Below are positions 45,068 through 55,460 of a DNA stretch of 64,000 nucleotides, in pieces. Made by a program: the position numbers and the translations under genes. The notes below the pieces were generated by a model. That model had not been told where the DNA came from, did no database searches, and worked only from the letters and a program-made list of their open reading frames with translations. Every line of letters begins with the position of its first letter. The first letter of the stretch is position 1. This DNA is from Amoebophrya sp. A120 (taxonomy: Eukaryota; Sar; Dinophyceae; Syndiniales; Amoebophryaceae), in the NCBI GenBank assembly GCA_905178155.1, contig CAJINV010000005.1:7494989-7558988 (forward strand), in the 5' to 3' direction.

Positions 45068-45840
45068 GCTTCGTTTGATTTCGAAAGCCTACCTTCATGC
45101 TTATATTTCAAAGCTTGCGTCGAGATTTCTCATGAAAATGTCCACACTTAATAATTAAAAGTCACTTTGAGTTTGATTTTCGCCAAAATCTTCTGTGTGT
45201 CGCAGCCTTTGTAGCCCTGAAGATACGCATACAGCTTTATATTGTTTCTTCCGACGAGCAAGAATGGTCGGAACTACGTCGATGTAAGTGAGGAGCAGGT
45301 CTTAGTGTCAGTAAACTCAAATTGTGGCACTTTCCCTGTAGATCTTCATGGCTGTTTTTCCCGAAAAATCAAGTAAAATGACTCTGCTTCATCCCTTCAT
45401 GAGACATCGGCGCTCGTCAGTTGACAAGGATCCAGATTCATTACCGGCAAGATTCTGTGTTTGGCGAGACCTGTAGGCTCTTGCGAGTAGATGTCACAAC
45501 AAGATAGCACCAGCAAGCAAACAAACATGATAATGGGGCAAAACACTGAAAAAAAGATCTCCGGAAGAACACGTGGCAAAGGATCTCAGCATTCTTAGCG
45601 CTTTGGGTAAGTACAAAGATTACACGACTTCAAGATGATCGGATAGTTACTCTCTGCCAGAACTTTTGTGCAAAGATGGCGGTCGCCGTAGGTTTGAGCA
45701 CAAGCTCTTGTTATTTCCAATGATCGTTTCCGCAGACTTTCTTACTGATATTTGCAACAGCGAAATACAAACTCAAACAAGAGACGTGATATCTTCGACC
45801 CCTGTATTATCTCCTGTACCTGTATTCCTTTAGTTTGTTT

Positions 45841-45854
45841 TCCTCGTATTTCAG
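45841..45854 (+). promoter_or_regulatory. Possible trans-splice acceptor of the 176-aa gene
   Basis: TCCTCGTATTTCAG lies 23 nt upstream of the ATG at 45878 and is conserved in the duplicate at 56577-56590. A pyrimidine-rich tract ending CAG just before a start codon is expected where the spliced leader is added. Confidence 0.4.
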
Positions 45855-45877
45855 TCCAACCAAAAAACCTGTCCAAA

Positions 45878-48800
45878 ATGTCGAACGGCGACAACGGTTC
45901 CAAAGAGGCCAAAGCGCTGGAAAAGGAGCGCAAGGCCATCGAAAAGATCATGAACGAGTCCGACGACATGTTTTGCGGGTTTGTGAAGCTGCAAATCCTG
46001 GACCAAGACGCCTACCCTCGGCAGATCAAGGGTGCAGACATCGGTGGGGTTGTGCATGTCGAGAAGAAGGTATGAGAGTGCGTAAGCAGTCCCGCTCCAC
46101 CCAATCTTCTGAGGGGTAAAGATGCTGTTCAGCAACACAACCAACAGCAGAAATGACACTTTTGCATGACAAATCCTAATCCACGCATGTGCCGTAGTGT
46201 GGAGTTTCGAATGTAGTTCTTGGAGCTTGTCATGCAAGGTAGTGCTCCGAGGCAGTATTTTGAGGTTCACGTTGTGTTTTTGCATCATTACAAACGAAGG
46301 TAAGAGGGAGTTCTTGCGCCCTCTCATAGAAGGAAGGCGGCAAAGTCTTCCTGAAGGCAACCTTTTCGGCGAATCCGCTGTTTTACCTGGAGTTGCAACG
46401 TGACAACAACATGTTTCTGGCTGGCGAAATGTGGTACGGAGACGCGATATTGAGAGGAAAAATTCCCCCTCACCATATTGAAAAGGTATGTTTCCGAAAA
46501 TTTGCGTTGCTGATTTGTGGCCACAAATCAGGTTTGTCTTGCAAGAAGACAAGTGCAGAGGCATCCGCCCAATTGTGAAGCGATTTGGCATTCTCTTGGT
46601 CCTAGAGGGTAGCCGTTTGCAATGCTGAACAACTAGACCTGAGTGCTCCCACCCAGGCTGCGGATCTGGCAGGGGTGCCGTACTGCAAGACAAGTCGGAG
46701 TTGTGTACAGAAATCTGCATCAGAAATTTTCATTTTGATATGGGGAGGGGGGATTTTTCATTTCGATACGCGAAGCGCGGGCCCACGAACCTGATTGGCA
46801 AGCTGATTCCGAAATCCTGTATGGAAAGAAAAAAACACGCATCACAAGCTACCACATCCGCACTTTTTGATTTTTATTGGTGCTTTTGCAATGCAAGAAG
46901 ATCTTCTCTCACACACTTAACAAAATGTGACTCTTCAGAGTGAAGCCCTGTACTGAATTCCTTGATCATAATTCTGCAATACAAGAAAAAAAAAAAATGA
47001 ATTTGTAAATGCGACTGAGAGCTGTGTTAGCGTTTCTCATGCAAAACTATCATGCAAAAGACCCGTGTAGAACTCGAGAATTGAAATTCTTGTGGCGATG
47101 GTGTTTTTGTTTTCCCTTCCATACCCTGCGAGCAGATCGTGAACCTGATGGACAAGATATCACAGGAGAAAGTGTTAACGTTAACGGAATCTGTGATGCA
47201 GTAATGCATCAAAAAACGTGCCCAAATTTGTCATGCATAGCGTGCGCGCTAGGAAACATTTGTCATGCATACTCGCAATCTATGAAAACCGTTAAGGTTA
47301 GCGCTTTTTTGTTTGATACAAGACCAAGGAACAGGAATTCACGATGAAGATGTATCGCAAGAAAAAACTGTTTCACTGTGAACTTGTGATGCAGAGAATG
47401 GAGCACAGAACGATTTGTCTTGCTACACCTGCAAGACATTGGATTTTTCAGCGTGTTTTCCCTTGGGAAGCCCGCATGGCAAATTTTCTGTGTCATGTGT
47501 AACAAACTTGTGATGCAGATCTTGCAAGATCATCACAGTGAAACAGTTTTTTCGTGGGATAAGATGGTATGAAAGTGCCCAACGAACTCGCTTTATTCCC
47601 CTCCAGTTTGTCATGCAAAGAAACAAATCCAACCTTTCCCTCGTAGTGCTGTTTGCATGACAGATTCTGGCAGACTAACTACAATGCCGACGTGCTGTGA
47701 ATTATCATGCAAAACCTGCACGCTTCCCAACGTTTCTATTGCTGTTCATGCAAATTTACAATCGACTTCGAGGGGGAGTTCTTCGCTGCGCTCTTTTATA
47801 GATGGAGATGCCCTATGAACTGCAAAAGTATCGTACTCGTATAAATGCATTACAAATTTTCCCAGCATGAGAAAGATAATTTGTAATGCTGATTTGCCTT
47901 GACAAAGAAATTACTATCTAAACTGCAACATCTGGTCAAAAATGCATGCGAGGGGTATGTTCGGGGGTATGTTCGGGGGTGTGTCAGGGGTATGCAAATG
48001 GAAGTCAATCACGACCTGAATACAAATTTTTGGCGAAAAAGCAGAAGGTGGGGTATAAACATACCCCAGACACACCCCAGACACACCCCAGACATACCCC
48101 AGACAGACCCCCGAACACACCCCAGGCAAAAAGTCCGAACATACCCCAGACACACCCCAGACACACCCCGGGCAGACTTTCGAACACACCCCGGGCAGAC
48201 TTTCGGACACACCCCGGGCAGACTTTCGGACACACCCCGGCCAAGCTTTCGGACTTTGTCATGTGGGGTCTGGACCCGAAGCCCAGTCTGTCACGCGAGA
48301 CCGCGCGGCCAAGGGGCGATCGAAAGCCCTAGGTCAGCGCGGGGACTATGTCCCCGCGCCATGACCTAGGGGCCAGCTGCGGGCGCTTCGCCCCCGGACA
48401 CCGTGCGGCCGAGGCCAAGGGGCGAAAGCCCTAGGCCAGCGCGGGGACTCGGTCCCCGCGTCATGGCCTAGGGGCCAGCTGTGAGCGCTTCCATCGATCC
48501 CGGGGGGGCACCGTGCGGCCAAGGGGCGAAAGCCCTAGGCCAGCGCGGGGACTCGGTCCCCGCGTCATGGCCAAGGGGCCAGCTTTGAGCGCTCCCTCCC
48601 CGGACACCGCGCGGCCAAGGAAGGGGCGAAAGCCCTAGGCCAGCGCGGGGACTCGGTCCCCGCGTCATGGCCTAGGGGCCAGCTGCACGCCCTTCCCGGA
48701 CACAGTGCGGCCAACGCACGGGCGAAGGCCCTACCTAGGCCAGCGCGGGGACTCGGTCCCCGCGCGCCATGGCCTAGGGGCCTGCTGTAAGCGCTCCCCG

Positions 48801-50671
48801 GACACCGTGCGGCCAAGGGGCGAAAGCCCTAGGCCAGCGCGGGGACTCGGTCCCCGCGTCATGGCCTAGGGGCCAGCTTTGAGCGCTCCCTCCCCGGACA
48901 CCGCGCGGCCAAGGAAGGGGCGTGCGAAAGCCCTAGGCCAGCGCGGGGACTCGGTCCCCGCGTCATGGTCTAGGGGCCAGCTGCAAGCGCTTCCCGGACA
49001 CCGTGCGGCCAAGGGGCGATCGAAAGCCCTAGGCCAGCGCGGGGACTCGGACCCCGCGTCATGGCCTAGGGGCCAGCTGTATGCGCTCCCCGGGGGCCGT
49101 GCGGCCAAGGGGTGAAAGCCCTAGGCCAGCGCGGGGACTCGGTCCCCGCGCCATGGCCTAGGGGCCAGCTGCAAGCGCTTTCGTTCCGGACACCGTGCGG
49201 CCAAGGGGCGAAAGCCCTAGGCCAGCGCGGGGACTCGGTCGGCCCCCGCGCCATGGCCTAGGGGCCAGCTCTGGGCGGGCGTCCCCCGGACACCGTGCGG
49301 CCAAGGGGCGAAAGCCCTAGGCCAGCGCGGGGACTCGGTCCCCGCGTCATGGCCTAGGGGCAAGCTGCGAGCGCTTCCCGGACACCGTGTGGCCAAGGGG
49401 CGAAAACCCTAGGCCAACGCGGGGACTCGGTGGGCCCCCGCGTCATGGCCTAGGGGCCAGCTGCAGCCAAGCGCTTCCCGGACACCGTGCGGCCAAGGGG
49501 CGAAAGCCCTAGGCCAGCGCGGGGATTGGTCCCCGCGTCATGGCCTAGGTGCCAGCTGTGAGCGCCCCCCGGACACCGTGCGGCCAAGGGGCGGAAACCC
49601 TAGGCCAACGCGGGGACTCGGTCCCCGCGTCATGGCCTCTCGGACGCGGTGCAGCCAAGCAAGGGGCGAAAGCCCTAGGCCAGCGCGGGGACTCGGTCCC
49701 CGCGTCATGGCCTAGGTGCCAGCTGTGAGCGCCCCCCGGACACCGTGTGGCCAAGGGGCGGAAACCCTAGGCCAACGCGGGGACTCGGTCCCCGCGTCAT
49801 GGCCTAGGGGCCAGCTGGGACGGAGCGCTCCCCGGACACCGTGCGGCCAAGGGGCGGAAACCCTAGGCCAGCGCGGGGACTCGGTGGGTGGGTCGGTCCC
49901 CGCGGCATGGCCTAGGGGCTAGCTACGAACACGGCCCGGGGGGGAACCACACCGCGCGGCCAAGGAAGGGGCAAAGAAAAATCCTAGGGCAATGTGGGGA
50001 CTCTGTCCCCGCGCCATGACCTGGGGGCCGGCTCCAGACCCGGCGCCCGTTTCTTCTTTTCTTTTTATCTTTGCGCGCGGCAGGTTAATGAATCTAGTGC
50101 GCGCAAGCAAGGGAGCCGCGTCCGCAGGCCCGTCGCGGGTCATTGAATGCAAGGCGCACCGAGATAACTAGCTGCGAGCGACCTTTCTGCCCCGTGCCAC
50201 CGCACAGACAAATGCCGGAAGGTCGCTGCACGGGGACTCTGTCCCCGTGCTCGGGCCTTGTTTGTAATGCAAGACCTGCATTTATACGAGTGCGATACTT
50301 TTGCACAGCATATGCCCTTCCTGAAGGACGCTCCGAACCGCCTGGCTCCGCTTATGGCGTTCTCAACTGTTACATTCTCAGCTGTTTCATGGTTTGTCAT
50401 GCAAATTCACAAGCAGAAAGCTCGATGCGATCAAGCTGCTTCGCATGACAAATTCTCAGAGGCCTCAGCAGGCTGATACTCTGCACCAAATCTGTCATGC
50501 AAGACGCGCAAGGTCCCCCGTTTCACTTTTGCCATTCTTGCATTACAGATTCATGTAACAGTTGAGAATGTAACGATTGAGAACCCCATACCGCTGCACG
50601 TGGTCACGAGAGAAGAAAAGTTCGTCACCAAAGTGGCTTCGATATGGCGGAAGAAAAGTTTGGGGTGTTAG
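45878..50671 (+). CDS. Unknown 176-aa protein; 9 exons, one of a single nucleotide
   Basis: Exons: 45878-46070, 46334-46447, 46774-46819, 47129-47157, 47324-47352, 47567, 47806-47813, 50318-50352 and 50596-50671. They total 531 nt, exactly 177 codons. Acidic-basic helical start (KEAKALEKERKAIEKIMNES), then a beta-rich core: MFCGFVKLQILDQDAYPRQI, IGGVVHVEKKEGGKVFLKA, PLFYLELQRDNNMFLAGEMW, and LIGKLIPKSCEQIVNLMDK. I do not recognise the family; it looks soluble. A partial duplicate (56614-57665) keeps the first 111 codons nearly unchanged, so the sequence was constrained or copied recently. The last exon differs from the duplicate's C-terminal piece after LeuHisVal, so the true C terminus is uncertain; an exon-like frame at about 51131-51361 might belong here. 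Confidence 0.68.
46071..46328. mobile_element. Introner, family J
   Basis: Starts TATGAGAGTGCGTAAGCAGT; ends CTTGCGCCCTCTCATA. Exact target GAAGG, which also allows a GT-AG reading. Conserved at the same codon in the duplicate (56944). Confidence 0.86.
46448..46768. mobile_element. Introner, family K
   Basis: Starts TATTGAGAGGAAAAATTCCC; arm CCCTCACCATATTGAAA pairs with TTTTGATATGGGGAGGGG. Exact target CGCGA. Conserved in the duplicate (57333). Confidence 0.86.
46820..47123. mobile_element. Introner, singleton family L
   Basis: Starts TATGGAAAGAAAAAAACACG; ends TTTTTGTTTTCCCTTCCATA. Target TCCTG/CCCTG. Joins ProLysSer to CysGluGln. Confidence 0.8.
47158..47318. mobile_element. Introner, family I variant
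   Basis: Starts TATCACAGGAGAAAGTGTTA; arm GTTAACGTTAACGG pairs with CCGTTAAGGTTAGC. Exact target CAAGA. Joins MetAspLys to ThrLysGlu. Confidence 0.82.
47353..47561. mobile_element. Introner, family C
   Basis: Starts TATCGCAAGAAAAAACTGTT; ends AGTTTTTTCGTGGGATA. Exact target AGATG. Its right target overlaps the left target of the next introner. Confidence 0.84.
47568..47800. mobile_element. Introner, family J variant
   Basis: Starts TATGAAAGTGCCCAACGAAC; ends CTGCGCTCTTTTATA. Exact target GATGG. It was inserted in or beside the target duplication of the preceding family C copy. Confidence 0.82.
47941..48250. repeat. Short G/C-skewed tandem repeats
   Basis: GGGGTATGTTC-type units at 47955-47995, then complementary-strand units ACACCCCAG at 48060-48170, changing to a unit of about 22 bp with ACACCCCGGGCAGACTTTCG up to about 48250. 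The two sets could pair as a large foldback. Confidence 0.75.
48290..50050. repeat. GC-rich foldback satellite, about 18 units of 95-100 bp
   Basis: Each unit has GCGGCCAAGGGGCGAAAGCC, then CTAGGCCAGC, a hairpin GCGGGGACTCGGTCCCCGC, and GGCCTAGGGGCCAGCT. CCCTAGGCC pairs with GGCCTAGGG around the hairpin, so every unit can form a nested stem. Units vary in the linker after CCAGCT. Long open frames on the minus strand (for example 48565-48816) arise from the repeat and are not genes. Confidence 0.9.
50353..50590. mobile_element. Introner, family H
   Basis: Starts TATGGCGTTCTCAACTGTTA; ends GATTGAGAACCCCATA. Exact target CCGCT. The duplicate near 55392 has the uninterrupted CTCCGCTGCACGTGG. Confidence 0.87.
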
Positions 50672-52576
50672 GTCACAGCGAGTTTTTCGAGGAAAATTGA
50701 TTCCTGAGCAGTGGGCTTGCAGATCATCTACATGTTCTGATTCAGATTTTTTTGCAGAGGAACGAACAAATTCGAATTTGATATAAAGCAAAAAAATGGA
50801 GATTTTGACAGCAATTTGATTACCAATTTGTTTCGTGTACCTCTACCACGCGCTAATACCCCGTGTTTTCACTCCTTTCGATACTCCGTCTGCTTGGAAC
50901 TCGGCGAAAACGAATGGAAGGAGTGGAAAGAGTACAGTTTTTGTTCCGGGAGACCAAAATTTTTACTTTTCATTTTTCGTAATCAAAATTTATATTACTT
51001 GACTTTGTAATGCGTGGGAAAAGCAACCTTTCGTGTCGTAGATGTAGTGGCGCAGACGCATCCATTTTGATTTTGAGGCTAGGGCTACTTGTTTGCGCCA
51101 GACAAACCCAAATTTGAAAAAGAAAAATAACCAACAAGGTACCGTGTGCGATTCTGGAAGCAGACCAAGGCCTGGGGTGCTTCTCCCGGAGATATCCAGG
51201 AAAAAACACCCATCCCCATCCATTTTCTGCATGACACATAGTGGATCTTATGCATGTTTTGCATGACAAATTGGATGGGGATGGGTGTTTTTTCCTGGAT
51301 AGGAGACGGCGGAGACGAAGACGACAAGAAGAAGGATGAAGGCGCAGACAAGAAAGAGTAGGCGTGTATGTGGAGCAAGGTTTTCTAGATTAGTACTAAC
51401 TTCTCTGAAACATCACATGCATCATAACCCACAAAACGGTTTCTGCACCCAGGATTTATGTCGTATATACTTTTTGAACGCAAGAACAGGAAAAACTTTT
51501 TCAAGACGGCCTAAGTTACATCAGCAAAGACAAAATGAATTATGAGAATTACGCCCACAAAAACGACAATGCTCCACAAGTACCAGTAGTTGACTGTTGA
51601 CGGGAGGTCTGTCGCCGCGAGATTTGCATGATGGAATGCGACCACAGCTACTATTTACTGAATTAGCTCGGCACGTCGAGTCAGCATTAGATGAGTGGTT
51701 TGATTTTGATGAACGTCAACTACACCGCCGGTTTGAATCTGTCATGTGGACAAGAAGATTTTGCTGATGTTTCACTTTGTGACCCAGCAGCAGCCTGGAC
51801 AACAGAAATCAGATTGTCGAAGTCATCGTACTAGCATCGCTGTTTTTACAACATTAAGAGGAACATCTTTCTTGAGTTTGAACACAAAAGCTAATGACCA
51901 CTTTTTCGAATTTCTTCCCTTCTAGCGCAACCCGGGTAGTGGACGACGAGCAGGTGCGCCTGCGCTTGCATCCAATCCGAGATATAGTTTGCTTAACCTC
52001 GCCGCGCTGACCGGCGGCCTGGCCTCAACAACGCACTTAGGTCGACCCGCTATCATGTAGAAATGAAAAAAAAAAGATGAAAAAACCGTCTACAGAAACC
52101 GAAACGTCGCAGCTACTAGGCGTGCTGTCTAGGCGTTGTATAATACCGTCGTGCGTAGCGCTTGTTCATCCCGATGATTGATACGTTGGATTGCGTATCC
52201 AAGCCGTCTTCAATGATTGAAGATGACAGATTTCTGCCTGTTGTGCACCTTTAAGTGGCTTTGGCCCTCGATCCCAGCGTTGATGCTTTTTTTTGGATTC
52301 CACGTCACGGTCTTCGAATAAAGAGCCTTGTCCATTCGGTCAGATGAAGATTATTTCAGTTTTTCTCCGAGAAGAAGCTAGATCTTCATTTTCAAGAACG
52401 ATTTTACATTCCAAAACTCCAACTTGGAAAGACTGAAAAAGATGAGGCTTTTCTGTCTATTATTTCTGGTCGACCATCGTATTGGTATTCGTAGGTCTAG
52501 GTGTGTCTCCTGAATCAAGCAGATTTCCTCGGAAATAAGTTCTTGAGTCGTAGCCATTGTTCAAGATGCTTTACAT
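50672..52576. other. Spacer with one orphan exon pair
   Basis: A frame RVRFWKQTKAWGASPGD / GGDEDDKKKDEGADKKE runs across the introner at 51193-51301 and ends in TAG at 51359-51361. This acidic-Lys tail looks like a real C terminus but its gene start is not found. 51362-52547 shows nothing I recognise. Confidence 0.45.
51193..51301. mobile_element. Introner, family D
   Basis: 109 bp with nearly perfect arms TATCCAGGAAAAAACACCCA and TGGGTGTTTTTTCCTGGATA. Exact target GGAGA. Excision keeps the frame SerProGly-AspGlyGly. Confidence 0.86.
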
Positions 52577-54052
52577 TTGCTTTTCGGTTCTCCTCTAAAG
52601 AACGCAACAACTTCTCCACCTACCATGCCTGATAAAATGAGAGGTCGTGGCTCCCCAACATCCGCCTCCGACAAGACCGCTCAACATGGTGGCGCGCCAA
52701 CATCGAGATTGTGCCTTCCAGCAATGAGTAGGCTGTTTTTTACAGCTCTGGCCGTCGATCCCCTTAGGGTGATGCTTTTGCTCGATCTCCGTTCCCTCTT
52801 CTTTTCCCCGAGCGCCACCGAGACCAGAGGCGAAAGTAACCAGAGCGGGATGATGAAAGATGAAGGACGAGTCGGAGTCTCGTCAATCTGGAACTACCAT
52901 GACAAAGCATCGTCTATATCTCTGCTTTCTCAACACTTACACTTCTGCCACGCGCACCGGATTGGACGACATGCCACACGTAAAACCAGGATCATGCGGA
53001 AAAAGTCGAAAATCAAGGCTGCCATCGCGACGGCTTCTAATCCTGTTGAGGATGTCCATGTCGATGCCGGGATGGACTTCGAGGACACACACGAGCAGGG
53101 TAAGGAGCCGGCATTATCCTCGAGGAAGCCTTCTGCTGCTGCTTCGCAAGCGCTTTTTTCAGCGGATGCGCGACAAGGTGGTCCTGGATCTTCTGTTTTC
53201 GCCTCCAGTGGGAGCTCTTCGTCCTCAGCATCATCGCTAAAAACCTCCACAGCATCAAAGCAGGAACCTAGACTACCGATAGCAGTAGCGAGATCTTCCA
53301 AGCATAGAACGCGCAGACACGACGATTCTCCTGCACCAGACGAGAGGAGGTACAAGAGCAACGAGAACGACCACGAACAGCAAGACTTCATGCAACAGCA
53401 ACTTCCGGCTCCGGCAGAAGCTGTAGCGGTGTCTTTTTCTTCAGACAAAGCAAACAAGGTAGTTTCTTCTCATCGTCGCCACCCTCGGGCGAAAACAAAC
53501 GGTCCCATTCGGGAGCCACTAGACCCAGGCTGTGGTAGTTTTTGGCCCTCGACCACCGGCGGACAATGTCTACAGCACGATTGCGCAGCACCACGACCAG
53601 CAGTTCCCTGTGTTGACGGTTGTACTTGCCTGCCTTACGTTCCCACCAGTTTCAGTCACTTCCAGAGCCACCTGCAGGGGTACTACCCAACGACAAAGAA
53701 TTGTCTGTCGTTCATTCACTCGCTGCCCTCGCGCAGCAGCCGGAGCTCCCCGAGTTCGCCGACCCGAAGCTTGAGCTCGGTTTTACTTCATAGCAGAGAA
53801 GACGGGCACGAGGTGGAGAACCATGGCGACTCCTCGACGCACAAAAACTCAGGCAGAAGTCCTCAGTGTCACGGGACGAAAGACGCAGCATCTTCGTTGA
53901 ACTTCTGTTCGTCCCCGAAGATGTGCTTGGTGGACAGCCGAGCAAGACTTGGTGCTCAGTGGCACTCAGTGGATCATCGAGTTCGAGTAAGACATCATGA
54001 TCATTTCAGAAATGCAAAAATAAGAACCCAAAACACAAGAAGTACTTACACC
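52577..54052 (+). other. Long open frame upstream of the dehydrogenase fragment
   Basis: The frame is open from 52577 without a stop and runs on into the dehydrogenase fragment at 54053. The product is Ser/Arg/His-rich and low in complexity, with no domain recognised. A second frame ends in a natural-looking C terminus (LAALAQQPELPEFADPKLEL, stop near 53793), so the true coding frame here is unclear. It may be a genuine disordered protein gene with the dehydrogenase piece joined by rearrangement. Confidence 0.35.
53875..53913. repeat. 39-bp junction repeat, copy 1
   Basis: GACGAAAGACGCAGCATCTT then CGTTGAACTTCTGTTCGTC. Sits 57 bp left of where the dehydrogenase duplication starts (about 53970). 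Confidence 0.75.
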
Positions 54053-54458
54053 ATGAGCCGTCCCCGTGTGCTGTACGTCTTTCTGCAAGCCGACCCGGAC
54101 AACAGTTTTCACCCGGCTATCAAGCAGTTGTGCGAACAAACGCAAGAAAACGCCGCGGTGGAATTTCTCATCAAGCTTCGTCCAAAACTGCCGGAAGACC
54201 TGCCGTTCTGCGAAAAATGCGAGATTTTGATGATCTCCCCTTTCACCGGCGGGGGCAATGGTGCGTTGCTGGCGAACTGTTTGTCTAACCTGAAAAATTT
54301 GAAATGGATTCACTCCCTCTCCGCTGGCGTGGACATGATCGTCCCGACGCTGCAACAGCACTACCTCGGTGGCATGATGAGCACAACAGGGTCTACTTCA
54401 TCTTCTGCCGGTGCCGCAGCACAGCTGAAAATGCCACCTTTGACGAACGCGAAGCACG

Positions 54459-54647
54459 TATGGGAGTGTCAGGATCGAAATCAACAAAATCGAAGTGATT
54501 TGTGATGCATAAAGCCGATACCACTTGGAGCCTCAGTTTCCAAGTGGCGCATGACAAACTTCGATAGCACGAAAAGCCCGTCTGTCATGCTGTTTGGGCA
54601 AAGAGGACTGCTCCTATCGTGCTGCTCCGGCAGCACGATAGGAGCAG
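54459..54647. mobile_element. Truncated introner, family E
   Basis: Matches the left 150 bp of the copy at 62298, then ends in a perfect foldback. No right arm or right target duplication remains. Confidence 0.75.
54608..54647. repeat. Perfect 18-bp foldback at a deletion breakpoint
   Basis: CTGCTCCTATCGTGCTGC, loop TCCG, then GCAGCACGATAGGAGCAG. The left arm is introner sequence also present at 62448; the right arm is its exact complement and is new. Confidence 0.85.
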
Positions 54648-55034
54648 TCTGTGACATGGCCTCCGTTTCGCTAATTCCGGATGGGGCGGTAAGTACTTAT
54701 TTGATTTTGTGATATTCATATTGAAGAAACTTGTGATGTGGATTGAGCACCATCGTCAACCCGTCTGTGATACGAAAATCAGCATGGCGAATTATCCTAT
54801 AAACAATCGTATCAAACAGATCTTCGTTTCCCTTGGGCGTGGTTCGTGTGTGGACGAGCAGGCGTTGATTCAAAATGCACCTCTATGATGCGAAAAATTA
54901 CTAGCACACGTGACTTCTGCATCGGTATTTTTGTGAAGAAGCAGAAGTAGATCTGTTCTGTAACAACTGTCGTACGAGGATCTGTCATGAAAACGTGACC
55001 TCCAAAGCGCAAGCAATGCAAAGTTGTAGCTGTG

Positions 55035-55073
55035 ACGGAAGACGCAGCATCTTCGTTGAACTTCTGTTCTTCC
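55035..55073. repeat. 39-bp junction repeat, copy 2
   Basis: GACGGAAGACGCAGCATCTT then CGTTGAACTTCTGTTCTTC, directly before a TCCAAAATGTCGAA scrap that matches the start of the 176-aa gene. Confidence 0.75.
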
Positions 55074-55075
55074 CT

Positions 55076-55421
55076 CCAAAATGTCGAATTTCTCATGCAA
55101 TAAAACCTGCAAGCTTCCCAACGCTTCTATTGCTGCTCATGCATTACAATTGACGTCTAGGCGGGGGAGTTCTTCGCTGCGCTCTTTCATAGATGGAGAT
55201 GCCCTATGAACTGCAAAAGTATCGTACTCGTATAAATGCATTACAAATTTTCCCAGCATGAGAAAGAAAATTTGTAATGCTGATTTGCCTTGACAAAGAA
55301 ATTTGTAATGCAAGACCTGCATTTATACGAGTACGATACTTTTGCACAGCATATGCCCTTCCTGAAGGACGCCCCGAACCGCCTGGCTCCGCTGCACGTG
55401 GATGACAAGAGAAAGAAGATG
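55076..55421 (+). pseudogene. Fragment of the 176-aa gene: 3' introners and exons
   Basis: Holds TCCAAAATGTCGAA (start region), then the right arm of the family J variant introner, GATGGAGATGCCC, a clean family B introner, and the exon for PheLeuLysAspAlaProAsn...LeuAlaProLeuHisVal. It lacks the family H introner and the satellite seen in the main copy. Confidence 0.7.
55205..55353. mobile_element. Introner, family B (empty-site reference for the satellite insert)
   Basis: Starts TATGAACTGCAAAAGTATCG; ends ACTTTTGCACAGCATA. Exact target TGCCC. Same insertion as 47814-50312 but without the satellite. Confidence 0.86.
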
Positions 55422-55460
55422 ACGAAAGACGCAGCATCTTCGTTGAACTTCTGTTCGTCC
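55422..55460. repeat. 39-bp junction repeat, copy 3
   Basis: GACGAAAGACGCAGCATCTT then CGTTGAACTTCTGTTCGTC. It is followed at once by a left arm of the family J variant introner (ATGAAAGTGGTGCACAACGA), out of order with the right arm at 55110-55192. Confidence 0.75.

Larger units (their letters stand above)
43758..45840. other. Intergenic region with foldback elements
   Basis: No supported gene. It holds a 501-bp introner-like TIR element (44183-44683) and a strong stem-loop at 45019-45067. Confidence 0.45.
47814..50312. mobile_element. Family B introner enlarged by a 2.35-kb satellite insert
   Basis: Left part 47814-47912 (TATGAACTGCAAAAGTATCG...) and right part 50263-50312 (ending ACTTTTGCACAGCATA) together equal the uninterrupted copy at 55205-55353. 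Exact target TGCCC on both sides. Excising all 2.5 kb joins GluMetPro to PheLeuLys. Confidence 0.85.
54053..54692 (+). pseudogene. Truncated duplicate of the D-2-hydroxyacid dehydrogenase gene
   Basis: Begins MSRPRVLYVFLQADPDNSFH, nearly identical to the gene at 61413, and runs uninterrupted to the codon before the family E introner. Two introners of the other copy (61550, 61951) are absent here. At 54648 the sequence jumps from mid-introner to the exon for CDMASVSLIPDGA, deleting the NAD-binding GFGSIG region, then meets a strong donor GTAAGT at 54694. It cannot bind NAD and is a pseudogene or a very altered protein. Confidence 0.75.

Noticed and set aside
48010-49760. Many Pro/Arg/Trp-rich open frames on both strands
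   Set aside because: They are periodic translations of the satellite and short tandem repeats, not genes.
48290-50050. Regular repeats resembling a CRISPR array
   Set aside because: Units are about 95-100 bp, GC-rich, self-complementary and contiguous; there are no unique spacers and the context is eukaryotic. It is a satellite.
52577-54505. A single 642-codon gene fusing the Ser-rich region to the dehydrogenase
   Set aside because: The dehydrogenase start MSRPRV and its leader are conserved in the copy at 61413 with different upstream DNA, so the open read-through is best seen as a product of rearrangement.
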